Assembly: GCF_029889745.1 (NCBI RefSeq)
Contig: NZ_CP123639.1
Span: forward strand, 1,531,501-1,595,500
Source of the DNA: Ligilactobacillus faecis
Lineage (GTDB): Bacteria; Bacillota; Bacilli; Lactobacillales; Lactobacillaceae
Length of the DNA stretch: 64,000 bases
Direction: 5' to 3'
The translations under genes and the position numbers were made by a program. The notes under the pieces are model-generated. The model was given only the letters and a program-made list of their open reading frames with translations. It searched no databases and was not told where the DNA came from. Each line of letters starts with the position of its first letter. The first letter of the stretch is position 1. Shown piece by piece: positions 17,400 through 25,855 of this stretch.

Positions 17400-17881
17400 C
17401 CTTTAACCCTTGACTATCTCACTTCCGATAGATGTAAAAAGTGCGGTAGTTTTTCCTTTCTTGTTTATTTTGATCAATGTTTTAAATTAAGAAGATCGCT
17501 GATTTGGTATACTTATATCTAGTTAAAATATCCTTTACAACGTCGATATAGCTCAAATATTAAAAATAACAGCAATGTGACTGACTATTTCTTAGCGTTA
17601 CTTTGCCTTCTTGATATTATTGATATCGTTTTCGTTCAAAAATCGCTCATTGGTCTACCTTAAATTTAGTTTTCTCATTGAGTATAATATACCACGATTT
17701 ATAGTTGAACAGTAGTTAAAAAGCGCAGTTCTATCAAAATGAAATATAATGGTCATTTTGTCACCTAGCTGTAACTATTTTGCTGGGTCAGCCTTGCTTG
17801 TTTGCAAAAGCTTTTGTTAGTTTTTGAGCGTAAAGGTCTGTTATAATTTAGAAAAGAACTGTGAAAGGGGTTTAATGAGCT
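17400..17881. other. intergenic region, divergent promoters
   Basis: 480 bp between the DUF4828-like gene (minus) and the oxidoreductase gene (plus). A TATAAT at 17842-17847 is the likely -10 of the plus-strand promoter; its -35 is poor. Otherwise AT-rich with no convincing ORF, riboswitch or strong hairpin. Confidence 0.45.
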
Positions 17882-18901
17882 ATGTTAAAATTAGGTGTTA
17901 TCGGAACAAATTGGATCACAGACCAATTTATTTTAGCAGCCGAAGCAACTGGAGAATTTCATTTGACCAGTATTTATTCGCGGAAAATATCAACAGCGCA
18001 AGCCTTTGGAAGTAAGTATCTGACTCCGATCGAATATTTTGATGATCTAGACCGCTTTTTTAATGAAGGGAAATTTGATGTTGTTTATATTGCTTCGCCA
18101 AATAGTCTCCATTATGAGCAATCTGTCCAAGCGATCAAAGCCGGAAAACACGTCATCGTTGAAAAACCTGCTTGCTCTAACCCGACAGAGATGAAGCATT
18201 TAGTCAAGCTCTTGCGTCAAAATTCAGAGATCTTTTACTTTGAAGCTGCAAGGCATATCCATAGTAAGAATTTTGCTTTGATCAAACAAAAGCTCAAAGA
18301 TCTTAAAGTCAAACAAGGTGCAAATTTGACCTATAAAAAGTATTCTTCCCGCTATGCTGAATTTTTAGCTGGTGCAGAGCCTAACATCTTTTCTTTAGAT
18401 TTTTCAGGAGGAGCTTTACAAGATCTAGGTGTGTATCTAGTCTACGATGCCTTGAGTTGGTTTGGTTTTCCAGGTGAAGTCAACTATTATCCAGTCAAAT
18501 TGCGAAATGGGATCGACGGTTCGGGAACTGCTATTTTGAGTTATGAAGATTTTGAAGATTTTGAAGTCGTTTTAAATATCGGTAAAACCGCCAATTCTTA
18601 CTTGCCAGGTGAGATCTATGGTGAAAAGGAGACCCTTTTATTAGACAATGCCGCTGAACTTAAAAAAGTGGAATTGGTCGATGGCGCTGGAAATGTTACA
18701 ATATTATCAGTCGAACCTGAGGAACAAAATCCGATGATCGCTGAAGCTAAGGCTTTTGCTAAACTTTTACGTGATCCTGGTTCACTAGAAAATAAGCAGA
18801 TACAACAAGACTGGCTAGCACTTGCCGTTGAAGTTAATCAAGTACTATACGAATTACGAAAGAGTGCTCAGATCGTCTTTAAAGCCGATCGTGAGTTTTA
18901 A
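17882..18901 (+). CDS. Gfo/Idh/MocA-family oxidoreductase
   Basis: NAD(P)-dependent dehydrogenase of 339 residues. N-terminal Rossmann fold (LKLGVIGTNWITDQFI), the conserved EKPACSNPTEM segment whose Lys is catalytic in this family (near residue 98), and a C-terminal alpha/beta domain with GGALQDLGVYLVYDALSWFG. ATG 17882 follows GAAAGGGG. Substrate probably a sugar or inositol derivative; unknown. Confidence 0.87.
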   Translation: MLKLGVIGTNWITDQFILAAEATGEFHLTSIYSRKISTAQAFGSKYLTPIEYFDDLDRFFNEGKFDVVYIASPNSLHYEQSVQAIKAGKHVIVEKPACSNPTEMKHLVKLLRQNSEIFYFEAARHIHSKNFALIKQKLKDLKVKQGANLTYKKYSSRYAEFLAGAEPNIFSLDFSGGALQDLGVYLVYDALSWFGFPGEVNYYPVKLRNGIDGSGTAILSYEDFEDFEVVLNIGKTANSYLPGEIYGEKETLLLDNAAELKKVELVDGAGNVTILSVEPEEQNPMIAEAKAFAKLLRDPGSLENKQIQQDWLALAVEVNQVLYELRKSAQIVFKADREF

Positions 18902-18925
18902 AACTAGTCAGCAAGAAAGGTAACC

Positions 18926-20182
18926 ATGAATCCAAAGTTTGAAAAATATTTTGCAGAGCAAGGTTTTAAAGCACCAACACCGATCCAAGCGCAAACTTAT
19001 CGAGCGTTAGCATCTGGCAAAAGTGTTTTAGGACTAGCTCCAACTGGTTCTGGAAAAACATTGGCCTATACGCTGCCACTATTAGAACAGCTCTTGCCTG
19101 GAGATGGGACGCAGTTGTTGATCATTGCACCTTCACAAGAATTAGCAGCGCAGATCACAGAGGCGATCCGAGCTTTTGCGAAGTTACTAGAACTTAACGT
19201 TTTGACTATTATCGGTGGAGCAAACGTTAAACGTCAGATCGAAAAGCTAAAGAAACGTCCTGAAGTTATTGTAGGGACACCAGGACGTTTGTTGAATTTG
19301 AGTCAAGACAAAAAACTCAAGCTACACCAACTCGAAGCAGTCGTGATCGATGAAGCCGATGAACTTTTGAGCCAAGAGCAAACTTTAGCCGATTGTCGAA
19401 AATTAGTTGAAAAAGCACCTCAGACTGCCTCAGTCTCATTTTTCTCGGCGACTAAAGCTCCGATCTTAGATGAACTTCATCGGTGGTTTGGGGTCACGCC
19501 AGAAGTGATCGATGTACGCCAGATCGATCAAACTCAAGGACACGTTATTCACTATTTACTTGAAGTCCCACAAAGAAAGCGGATCGATACTTTGCGACGT
19601 TTAGCACAGTTACCAGACTTTTCGGCTCTTGTCTTTTTTAAGCAGAGTGCAGCGTTAAATGATGCTTATGAAAAATTACGTCACGCTAACGTTGCAGTGG
19701 CACGTTTGAACAGTGAACAACGTCAAGTTGAGCGACAAAAAGCTCTACGTCAGCTGCGCAAAGGCGAAGTCAAATTACTATTGACGACAGATGTTAGTGC
19801 GCGTGGCTTAGATATTCCTGCTTTACCAGCGGTAGTCAACTATGATCTGCCTAAAGATACGAATACGTATATCCATCGTGTTGGGAGAACTGGACGAATG
19901 GGGGAAGAGGGGAGCGTGATCGATCTTGGAAATGAACATGATCTGCGTTTCTTTAAGCAACTCATCAAAGATGAAGATTATGATGTGAGAAATGGCTATT
20001 TGTATCAACAACGATTGATCTCAGATGAAAAAAAACTCGCTGAGTTAAAACAAGTTGCTAAAGAGCACGCAAAGAAAAAACACGTTAACAAGCAATTACA
20101 AGTTGTTAAGGAACAACCTAAAAAGAAACATAAGAAAAAGCGGAAACGTGATCAAAAAAATAAAGGTAAACGTAAGAAATGA
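18926..20182 (+). CDS. DEAD-box ATP-dependent RNA helicase
   Basis: 418 residues with the standard order of motifs: Q motif near FKAPTPIQAQTY, Walker A APTGSGKT, TPGRLL, VIDEADELL (DEAD), SAT, then the second RecA domain with DVSARGLD and HRVGRTGRMG. The C-terminus is a lysine/arginine-rich tail (about residues 370-418) for RNA binding. Similar to CshB-like helicases in cold adaptation and RNA turnover; the exact paralogue is not certain. Confidence 0.9.
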   Translation: MNPKFEKYFAEQGFKAPTPIQAQTYRALASGKSVLGLAPTGSGKTLAYTLPLLEQLLPGDGTQLLIIAPSQELAAQITEAIRAFAKLLELNVLTIIGGANVKRQIEKLKKRPEVIVGTPGRLLNLSQDKKLKLHQLEAVVIDEADELLSQEQTLADCRKLVEKAPQTASVSFFSATKAPILDELHRWFGVTPEVIDVRQIDQTQGHVIHYLLEVPQRKRIDTLRRLAQLPDFSALVFFKQSAALNDAYEKLRHANVAVARLNSEQRQVERQKALRQLRKGEVKLLLTTDVSARGLDIPALPAVVNYDLPKDTNTYIHRVGRTGRMGEEGSVIDLGNEHDLRFFKQLIKDEDYDVRNGYLYQQRLISDEKKLAELKQVAKEHAKKKHVNKQLQVVKEQPKKKHKKKRKRDQKNKGKRKK

Positions 20183-20297
20183 TCTTTTTTTAAAGTATCC
20201 AATGAATAAGTGCTATACTAATGATAAGTGTTAGTACGGATAATTTAAGCTCAAAGAAAGAATATTTCTTGGATAAGAGCTGTGGAAGGTGATTTTT

Positions 20298-20711
20298 ATG
20301 GAGATATCAATGGAATTAAATATCTCAGCCGAGTACTTGTTTCAACGCCTGAGTGATACATTGATCTATGATGTTAAACAAGAAACTGGACGCGAGCTGA
20401 CTTTTGAGGAATTAAAGGATCTAAGTTATGCCACGAGTCTTGATCGACAAACGAAGGCCAAGTTGAAAGTCACTAAATTCATCCCTAATAAAAGCTACCA
20501 TGTCCGACTTGAAACACCTGAGTTTATCAAACACGAAGCTTATGAACTAACGGCTTTAGCTAAAGATAAGGTCAAGGTCGATTATTTTGAAAAACAGCAG
20601 GCAAAACAGAAATTGCATTCGTTGCGCCAAAAGTTGACTGCTCCTTTTAGACATTCTTTGCGGCGCCATAATTTTATGAAGCTTTTAAAGGAACTTGAGA
20701 TCGGCTATTAA
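20298..20711 (+). CDS. DUF3284 protein
   Basis: 137-residue protein resembling DUF3284, a SRPBCC-like family common in lactobacilli. It begins with MEISMELNISAEYLFQRLSD and has a lysine-rich C-terminal helix region. ATG 20298 follows GGAAGGTG; the in-frame GTG at 20289 overlaps that site. Function unknown. Confidence 0.72.
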   Translation: MEISMELNISAEYLFQRLSDTLIYDVKQETGRELTFEELKDLSYATSLDRQTKAKLKVTKFIPNKSYHVRLETPEFIKHEAYELTALAKDKVKVDYFEKQQAKQKLHSLRQKLTAPFRHSLRRHNFMKLLKELEIGY

Positions 20712-20783
20712 AAGAGATTGACTTTATAAAAAATTCTTCCTATAATGAAGTAGTTGTTTTGCGACTGCTTCATTATTTATATT

Positions 20784-20857
20784 GCGTTTGTAGCTCAGCA
20801 GGATAGAGCAACCGCCTCCTAAGCGGTAGGTCATCGGTTCAATTCCGATCAAGCGCA
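20784..20857 (+). tRNA. tRNA-Arg (anticodon CCT)
   Basis: 74-nt cloverleaf: acceptor GCGTTTG / CAAGCGC, D-arm with TAGCTCAGCAGGATAGAGC, anticodon stem ACCGC / GCGGT with loop CTCCTAA (anticodon CCT at 20818-20820), T-arm ATCGG-TTCAATT-CCGAT. CCA is not encoded. Reads AGG codons. Confidence 0.95.
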
Positions 20858-20879
20858 TTTTTTATATTATTAAACAAGC

Positions 20880-20922
20880 AACCGCCACGCTCGATATTTT
20901 TCGGGCGTGGCGGTTTTTTTAT
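20880..20922 (+). terminator. terminator of the tRNA gene
   Basis: AACCGCCACGC / GCGTGGCGGTT with T-run; an ISL3 element starts 9 bp beyond. Confidence 0.88.
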
Positions 20923-20930
20923 AAAAAAAT

Positions 20931-22510
20931 GGCTCTATACTTTTTGCTGTGTAATGATAATCTGTTCATTACACAGCTTTTTTGATATGGTATGTAAATA
21001 AAAATTTTTACACAAAAAAAGAGCCATAATGGCACCTTTTTCTCTTGTGTATACAACCACGAAAACATCATTAGAAAGTATGGTGACATTATGACTTCTT
21101 TAAATTATACTACATATTCTGTTGATTCGATAGTTAAATCTTGTCTTGATATCAGTGATCCTCATCTTCACTTCTCTAATGTACCTTATGATGAAATGAT
21201 CAATGGTATCTCTTATAAAGTTTTTCAAGCTACTATCAGCTTCTTGCCTCACGAATTAACGAACTTTCGTTGTAATAATTGTGGCTTTAACGCTTTTTAC
21301 CGTAATGGTTACACTCCTAAACGACTCATCCGAATCCCAGCTGTCAATTCCACTCATCAAACTACTATCCAAGCTCGTTCAGCTCGCATTCGCTGTCGCA
21401 ATTGTAATTCAACTATTTCTGCCAAAACTACTCTCTTACCCCAAAATTGTCAGATCTCTTATTCACTTAGAGCTAAGATCGCCACTAAACTAAGACATGA
21501 CATTTCCGCTAAAACGATCGCTTATGAAGAAGGTGTTTCTACTTCGACCGTTAACCGTATGTTATCTCATACTCGTTCTGAATTTCGGAATAACTTCAAT
21601 TTCTTACCGCTACATCTTTGCTTTGATGAATTTAGAGGTACTCACAATAGCTATCACTTTATCTGCCTTGATTCGGATAACCATGTTATCCAAACTATCT
21701 TACCTAATAGGTTTAAAGATACTATCATCAAGTATTTTATGAAATTCCCAGAATCCGTCAGACAGTTAGTGCGCACCATTAGTTGTGATTTAAACTCTTA
21801 CTACGTTGATATTGCTAAAACTCTATTCCCTAATGCTAAGATCATCATTGATCGTTTTCATATCGTTCAAATGCTTAACCGAGCACTTAACTCTATGCGA
21901 ACTGATTTGATGAATAACTTTGAACGTAGCTCTAAAAACTACAAACTATTTAAGCGTAATTGGAAATTATTCTTAAAACGCTATGACGACCTAGATTGTA
22001 CTCATCAATTTTATGAACGCTCACTAAAAATTTGGACTACTTCAGAGCGCTTGGTAAATTCGGGACTTGAAGTTGGTGATCAAGCCTTTAATGAAGCTTA
22101 CTGGGACTATCAACGTTTATTAGAGATCATTATCGCTCCAACTAAAAACAAAATAGACATCTTTAAACAACGTATTAACGAAGTTCATCAAAAGTACCTT
22201 ATTAAGCGTACCTTAGCTACTAAATCTGAAAAAGTTCTTTTATCGTTCTTTGACAATTTAGACGCGATCATATCTGCTTTAGATCCAATGTATTCACGTT
22301 ACACAAACGGTCCTTTGGAAGGGATCAATCGGAAGATCAAACAGATACAACGTACTGCCTATGGATATAGAAACTTTGATCATTTAAAAGCACGCATTTA
22401 CCTTCAAACCTATCTTGGAAAAGATACAAGAAGTTCCATGAAGATAGCCTAGACCATCTCCATGGAACTTCTAAAAAAATTTAACTTTACACAGTGGTTG
22501 ACAAAGAGCC
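20931..22510 (+). mobile_element. ISL3-family insertion sequence (copy 1)
   Basis: 1580-bp element with imperfect terminal inverted repeats (GGCTCT...CTGTGTAA at both ends) and a perfect 8-bp target duplication AAAAAAAT at 20923-20930 and 22511-22518. It encodes one intact transposase. A terminator-like hairpin CTGTGTAATGA / TCATTACACAG with T-run lies at about 20948-20985 inside the left end. Confidence 0.92.
21091..22452 (+). CDS. ISL3-family transposase
   Basis: 453-residue DDE transposase. N-terminal zinc-binding pairs (FRCNNCGFNAFYRNG, IRCRNCNSTI), a helix-turn-helix (STSTVNRMLSHT), first catalytic Asp in LCFDEFRG, second region IIIDRFHIVQM, and the C-terminal Glu in YTNGPLEGINRKIK. All key regions are present and the frame is intact. 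Confidence 0.93.
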   Translation: MTSLNYTTYSVDSIVKSCLDISDPHLHFSNVPYDEMINGISYKVFQATISFLPHELTNFRCNNCGFNAFYRNGYTPKRLIRIPAVNSTHQTTIQARSARIRCRNCNSTISAKTTLLPQNCQISYSLRAKIATKLRHDISAKTIAYEEGVSTSTVNRMLSHTRSEFRNNFNFLPLHLCFDEFRGTHNSYHFICLDSDNHVIQTILPNRFKDTIIKYFMKFPESVRQLVRTISCDLNSYYVDIAKTLFPNAKIIIDRFHIVQMLNRALNSMRTDLMNNFERSSKNYKLFKRNWKLFLKRYDDLDCTHQFYERSLKIWTTSERLVNSGLEVGDQAFNEAYWDYQRLLEIIIAPTKNKIDIFKQRINEVHQKYLIKRTLATKSEKVLLSFFDNLDAIISALDPMYSRYTNGPLEGINRKIKQIQRTAYGYRNFDHLKARIYLQTYLGKDTRSSMKIA

Positions 22511-22760
22511 AAAAAAATCACCCTCCAACAAAAGAGTTGGAAGGTAAGACAGTTCGAGTAACTAGCTTTAAGCTTGATCTTAGCTATCTTAGTCGATTTA
22601 GTATCGAGCATCATCTATGATCGGTTGACAGACCGGTGCTAGATGGAAAATACCACACCCGAAAGCATCGGGTGTAGCGCTTTTTTAATGTCCCCCAAGT
22701 TTAAAACTTTATAGGTCTTGCATATTCCAGATGGGGCAATAAAAGATAAAATGCGACTTT
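22511..22760. ncRNA. structured intergenic region, candidate small RNA
   Basis: 250 bp without an ORF. Hairpins: CTCCAAC / GTTGGAG at 22522-22541, which read on the minus strand is followed by GTGATTTTTTT and so looks like a minus-strand terminator; TCGAT / ATCGA near 22595; ACACCCGA / TCGGGTGT at about 22657-22675 followed on the plus strand by GCGCTTTTTT. The minus-strand arrangement downstream of lysR could be either a terminator pair with a small RNA between or a long 3' UTR. I do not recognise a known RNA family. Confidence 0.35.
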
Positions 22761-23609
22761 TTACGATACACTGGGCCATTCACGGATGATCTCTTTGATA
22801 TAAGGGGTCATCTGCTTTTTTTGGGTTTTCAAATAAGCACTGTAAAAATCAAGCGTGGCACTCTCGTCTTTGATAGGGATCAAAACGCGGTCATCGTTAA
22901 ATGCACGGACGCCCGAGTCAACGGTAAAATTAGTTGAAAAATAAGGGAAGGCCGAATTTTCGATGATCTCTTGAAAAGCTGTCTCATTTGCTTGGTAAAG
23001 AAATTTAGCTTCTGGGATCTCAGTTTGAATGATCTTGCTCCAGATCCCGATCTTATCTAAGACGACAAAACTTAGACCTGCTAATTCTCTAAAAGATACA
23101 CTTTTTTTTGAAGCCAGCGAATGAAATTTATTGATATTGACAAAAAGACGTTCACTGCCTAAATAAAGTGACTCGATCGCGTCGGTAAAGATCTCTTGGC
23201 TCGTTAAGACGATCCCGGCGCGGTGCTCTAAAAGGGTCGTTTCAACTTGATCTTCTGGAAGTTGTTCAGCTTGAAGATCGATCTTATCTAAAATATAAAA
23301 TGGCCCGGGCGCAGTTGTACAGATCACAGGTGTTTCTTGCTGCTTTGCGTAAGCTTGGATGCTCGTCACAAAGCGATGGTTGCTTTCTAAGAGCTGTTTA
23401 GCCTCAGAAACTGCCAATTCTCCTGTTTTTGTCAAACGGAGTCGATTTTTATCACGTTCAAATAATTTGACACCTAGATCACTTTCGAGTTTGCTAAGGC
23501 CACGCGTGATACTTGGTTGAGTCACATTGAGTGCAGCTGCTGTTTTTGAAAGTGTCTTACACTCAGCAAAAGTTACAAGTTCTTCAAGTAAATAATTATC
23601 GATCAGCAT
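22761..23609 (-). CDS. LysR-family transcriptional regulator
   Basis: 282 residues. N-terminal winged helix-turn-helix (LVTFAECKTLSKTAAALNVT, QPSITRGLSKLESDLGVKLF) and a C-terminal periplasmic-binding-like effector domain. Transcribed away from the alcohol dehydrogenase gene at 25856, from which it is now separated by an IS607-type element. A TATACGTT/AACGTATA dyad lies 39 bp upstream of its start, a plausible own operator. Ligand unknown. Confidence 0.86.
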   Translation of the reverse strand: MLIDNYLLEELVTFAECKTLSKTAAALNVTQPSITRGLSKLESDLGVKLFERDKNRLRLTKTGELAVSEAKQLLESNHRFVTSIQAYAKQQETPVICTTAPGPFYILDKIDLQAEQLPEDQVETTLLEHRAGIVLTSQEIFTDAIESLYLGSERLFVNINKFHSLASKKSVSFRELAGLSFVVLDKIGIWSKIIQTEIPEAKFLYQANETAFQEIIENSAFPYFSTNFTVDSGVRAFNDDRVLIPIKDESATLDFYSAYLKTQKKQMTPYIKEIIREWPSVS

Positions 23610-23647
23610 CGCTTAGGAGCCATCCTTTCTTATAGTTATTTTAGCTT

Positions 23648-23664
23648 TATACGTTAAACGTATA
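23648..23664. promoter_or_regulatory. dyad, probable LysR operator
   Basis: TATACGTT-A-AACGTATA, perfect 8-bp arms, in the divergent region upstream of lysR. It contains a T-N11-A core as expected for LysR-type binding sites. Confidence 0.6.
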
Positions 23665-23821
23665 ATTATTTACGCTATTAGTATTATACACTAAGCAGGA
23701 ACCACATTATAATACAAGTATAGTCAAATGAGAAAAAGCGAGGGAGGAGATAACTGTTAATTAAAATATAATCAAATGTGTTATAATATCTACAATAAAG
23801 ATAAAATGTGAGGTAGATATT

Positions 23822-24494
23822 ATGGCGATATTAAAACCAAAAGAAATGGCTGAAAGATTGGGCGTTACTGTTCTGACCCCTACAACGCTGGGATAATAAT
23901 GGGATTTTAAAAGCTTATCGTACTCCCACTAATCGAAGATATTACACAGAAGAACAATACTTAAAATACATCGGTCGATCAACCAATAATGATCGTAAGA
24001 ATGTTGCTTATGCTAGAGTCTCAACATATGGGCAGAAAGATGATTTAAAAAATCAAATTGCTTTTATTAGACAATATGCTAATGGAAAAGGCATTATTCT
24101 TGATGAAACAATTACTGATATTGGTAGCAGGCTTGATTATAACCATAAAAAATGGAATCAATTACTAAAAGAAGTAATGGATGATCAAGTCGATGCGATC
24201 TTTATTACCTATAAAGATATATTTATCCGTTTTGGTTATGACTGGTTTGAAAGATTATGTAAGATGCACAATACGGAAATTGTAGTGTTAAATAACATTG
24301 AAACTAGTCCTACTCAAGAAGTGATCGGCGATATGATAAGCATTGTGCATGTATTTTCTTGTCGCTTATATGGTTTACGTAAATACAAAAGTAAATTAAA
24401 AAATGACAAGTCTTTGAACGGTGGTGAAAATAATGATTCGAACTCCAAAAGTACGGCTTTATCCAAATCAAACCATGAGAAAAGTTTTCGATGA
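23822..24494 (+). pseudogene. IS607-family serine recombinase TnpA, frameshifted
   Basis: It begins with a MerR-like helix-turn-helix (MAILKPKEMAERLGVTVLT). A run of four C at 23877-23880 shifts the frame by +1 and stops occur at once; deleting one C restores LQRWDNNGILKAYRTPTNRR and the resolvase domain (KNVAYARVSTYGQKDDL with the catalytic Ser) to the stop at 24494. Only the 3' part from ATG 24177 can be translated as it stands, so the transposase is probably inactive. Confidence 0.82.
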
Positions 24495-25587
24495 CTTATG
24501 CGATTATCGTAGATACTGTTGGAATCAAGGTCTAGCTTTATGGAATGATATGTATGATAGCTCGTTGATTTTAGACAACAAGTTGATCAGACCTAGTGAA
24601 CGTAAAGTTCGTGATGAATTAGTAGCTGATAAAGCGGATTGGCAGTATCAATTATCAGCTCGTTGTTTACAATTAGCGATCTCTGATCTAGGTAAGGCTT
24701 GGAAAAATTTCTTTGATAAGGCACAACCAGATTGGGGCAAGCCCAAATTTAAGTCTAAGAAAGCTCCTAGACAAGGTTTTAAAACGGATCGGGCTAAGAT
24801 CATCAATGGGAAATTACGCTTAGACAAACCTCGAGGGATCAAAGCCTGGTATGATATTAGATTCAAAGGCGCTAAGAACTTAGAAGGTGAATTAAAAGTT
24901 GTTTCAATTTACCGTGAAAATGGTAAATATTGGGCGAGTTTGCCTTTTGAGATCGAGATAAAAAAGAAGATCAAGACGGGTAAGAACTCAGCCGTTGACG
25001 TCAATGTCGGACATCTAAACTACACAGACGGTAAGCTCAATACTTTGCCAAGTAATTTGAAACGACTTTATAAACGCATTAAGTATTATCAAAGAAAATT
25101 AGCTAAAAAACGTGTTGTGAATGGCACAAAAGCTACTCAAACGAGTAATTACGTTAAGACGAGAGCCAAGTTACAACGTGATTATCGTAAAGTGGCTAGT
25201 ATCCAACATGACATTATCCAAAAAGTTACCACTGAGTTAGTGACTAATTACGATCAGGTCGTAATAGAAGATCTAGATGTCAAGAAAATGCAGATGACAC
25301 ATGTTGCCTCTAAAGGGCTTCACCGTTCATTGTTTGGCTACTTTAGACAAGCACTAACTTATAAGTGCAACTGGTATGGTAAAAAAGTAGTCTTAGCTGA
25401 TAAATACTATCCGAGCACGCAACGTTGTTCTAAGTGTGGCTTCGTTAAGACAGGTGCAGATAAAGTCGGTCTCAATGGTAATGAAAAGCACAGAACTAAG
25501 CATAACGAGTATATTTGTTATGAATGTGGTGCGATCATGGATCGAGATGAAAATGCAGTAGCTAATCTTTTAGCTTTATTAAATTAA
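24433..25587 (+). CDS. TnpB RNA-guided nuclease (IS607 type)
   Basis: 384 residues, RuvC-type nuclease ancestral to Cas12. RuvC I Asp in NSAVDVNVGHLNY, RuvC II Glu in VVIEDLDVKKM, a zinc ribbon CSKCGFV...CYECG, and RuvC III Asp in MDRDENAVANLL. All catalytic positions are present. ATG 24433 is favoured; GTG 24421 is in frame. It overlaps the 3' end of the broken tnpA. The guide RNA is expected from the right end just downstream. Confidence 0.88.
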   Translation: MIRTPKVRLYPNQTMRKVFDDLCDYRRYCWNQGLALWNDMYDSSLILDNKLIRPSERKVRDELVADKADWQYQLSARCLQLAISDLGKAWKNFFDKAQPDWGKPKFKSKKAPRQGFKTDRAKIINGKLRLDKPRGIKAWYDIRFKGAKNLEGELKVVSIYRENGKYWASLPFEIEIKKKIKTGKNSAVDVNVGHLNYTDGKLNTLPSNLKRLYKRIKYYQRKLAKKRVVNGTKATQTSNYVKTRAKLQRDYRKVASIQHDIIQKVTTELVTNYDQVVIEDLDVKKMQMTHVASKGLHRSLFGYFRQALTYKCNWYGKKVVLADKYYPSTQRCSKCGFVKTGADKVGLNGNEKHRTKHNEYICYECGAIMDRDENAVANLLALLN

Positions 25588-25754
25588 AAAGATAACGGGG
25601 TGGGCTACACCCTTAGACTATCAGAGCTAGTCAATGTCATTACCCTCTAGTTAGGATATGGGAATACTAGCATTGACGGTAGTAAATAAAATTAGGAAAG
25701 GAAAAGCTATATTTCTTTCTCAAATGTAATCATTCGACACGTTTGATTATATTT
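25588..25754 (+). ncRNA. candidate omega RNA of the IS607 TnpB
   Basis: Non-coding right end after tnpB with nested pairing: GGGTG / CACCC at about 25600-25612 and TCAATG / CATTGA spanning about 25632-25678. In characterised systems the guide RNA comes from the tnpB 3' end and right-end region with the guide formed by flanking DNA. Position and structure only; expression is inferred. Confidence 0.45.
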
Positions 25755-25834
25755 GTTCATATTTTATATAGCAGCAAAGACAGTTTAGGGATCGCGGATC
25801 CAACGACGCAAGGTCAAGACCGTCCAGTCTATTA
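25755..25834 (+). pseudogene. possible 3' remnant of a gene between lysR and the dehydrogenase
   Basis: The frame ending YSSKDSLGIADPTTQGQDRP then a final Val-Tyr and TAA (25832-25834) is open and uses host-like codons (GGGATCGCG). On the other side of the IS607 element, AGGGAGGAG at about 23740-23748 is a strong ribosome binding site with no gene after it. Together these suggest that a gene was lost when the element inserted. The product is not recognisable. Confidence 0.35.
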
Positions 25835-25855
25835 AAACTAGAGAGGAAGTTTTTT

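Larger units (their letters stand above)
23764..25754 (+). mobile_element. IS607-type element (tnpA broken, tnpB intact)
   Basis: About 2.0 kb element. The outermost similarity I see is an imperfect inverted pair AAATATAATCAAATGTGT (23764-23781) and ACACGTTTGATTATATTT (25737-25754). It carries a serine-recombinase tnpA overlapping tnpB. IS607 elements leave no target duplication, so exact ends are uncertain by several bases. It sits between lysR and the alcohol dehydrogenase gene. Confidence 0.75.

Noticed and set aside
23764-25754. The imperfect inverted pair as true IS607 terminal repeats
   Set aside because: IS607 elements do not normally have terminal inverted repeats; I used the pair only as approximate boundaries.
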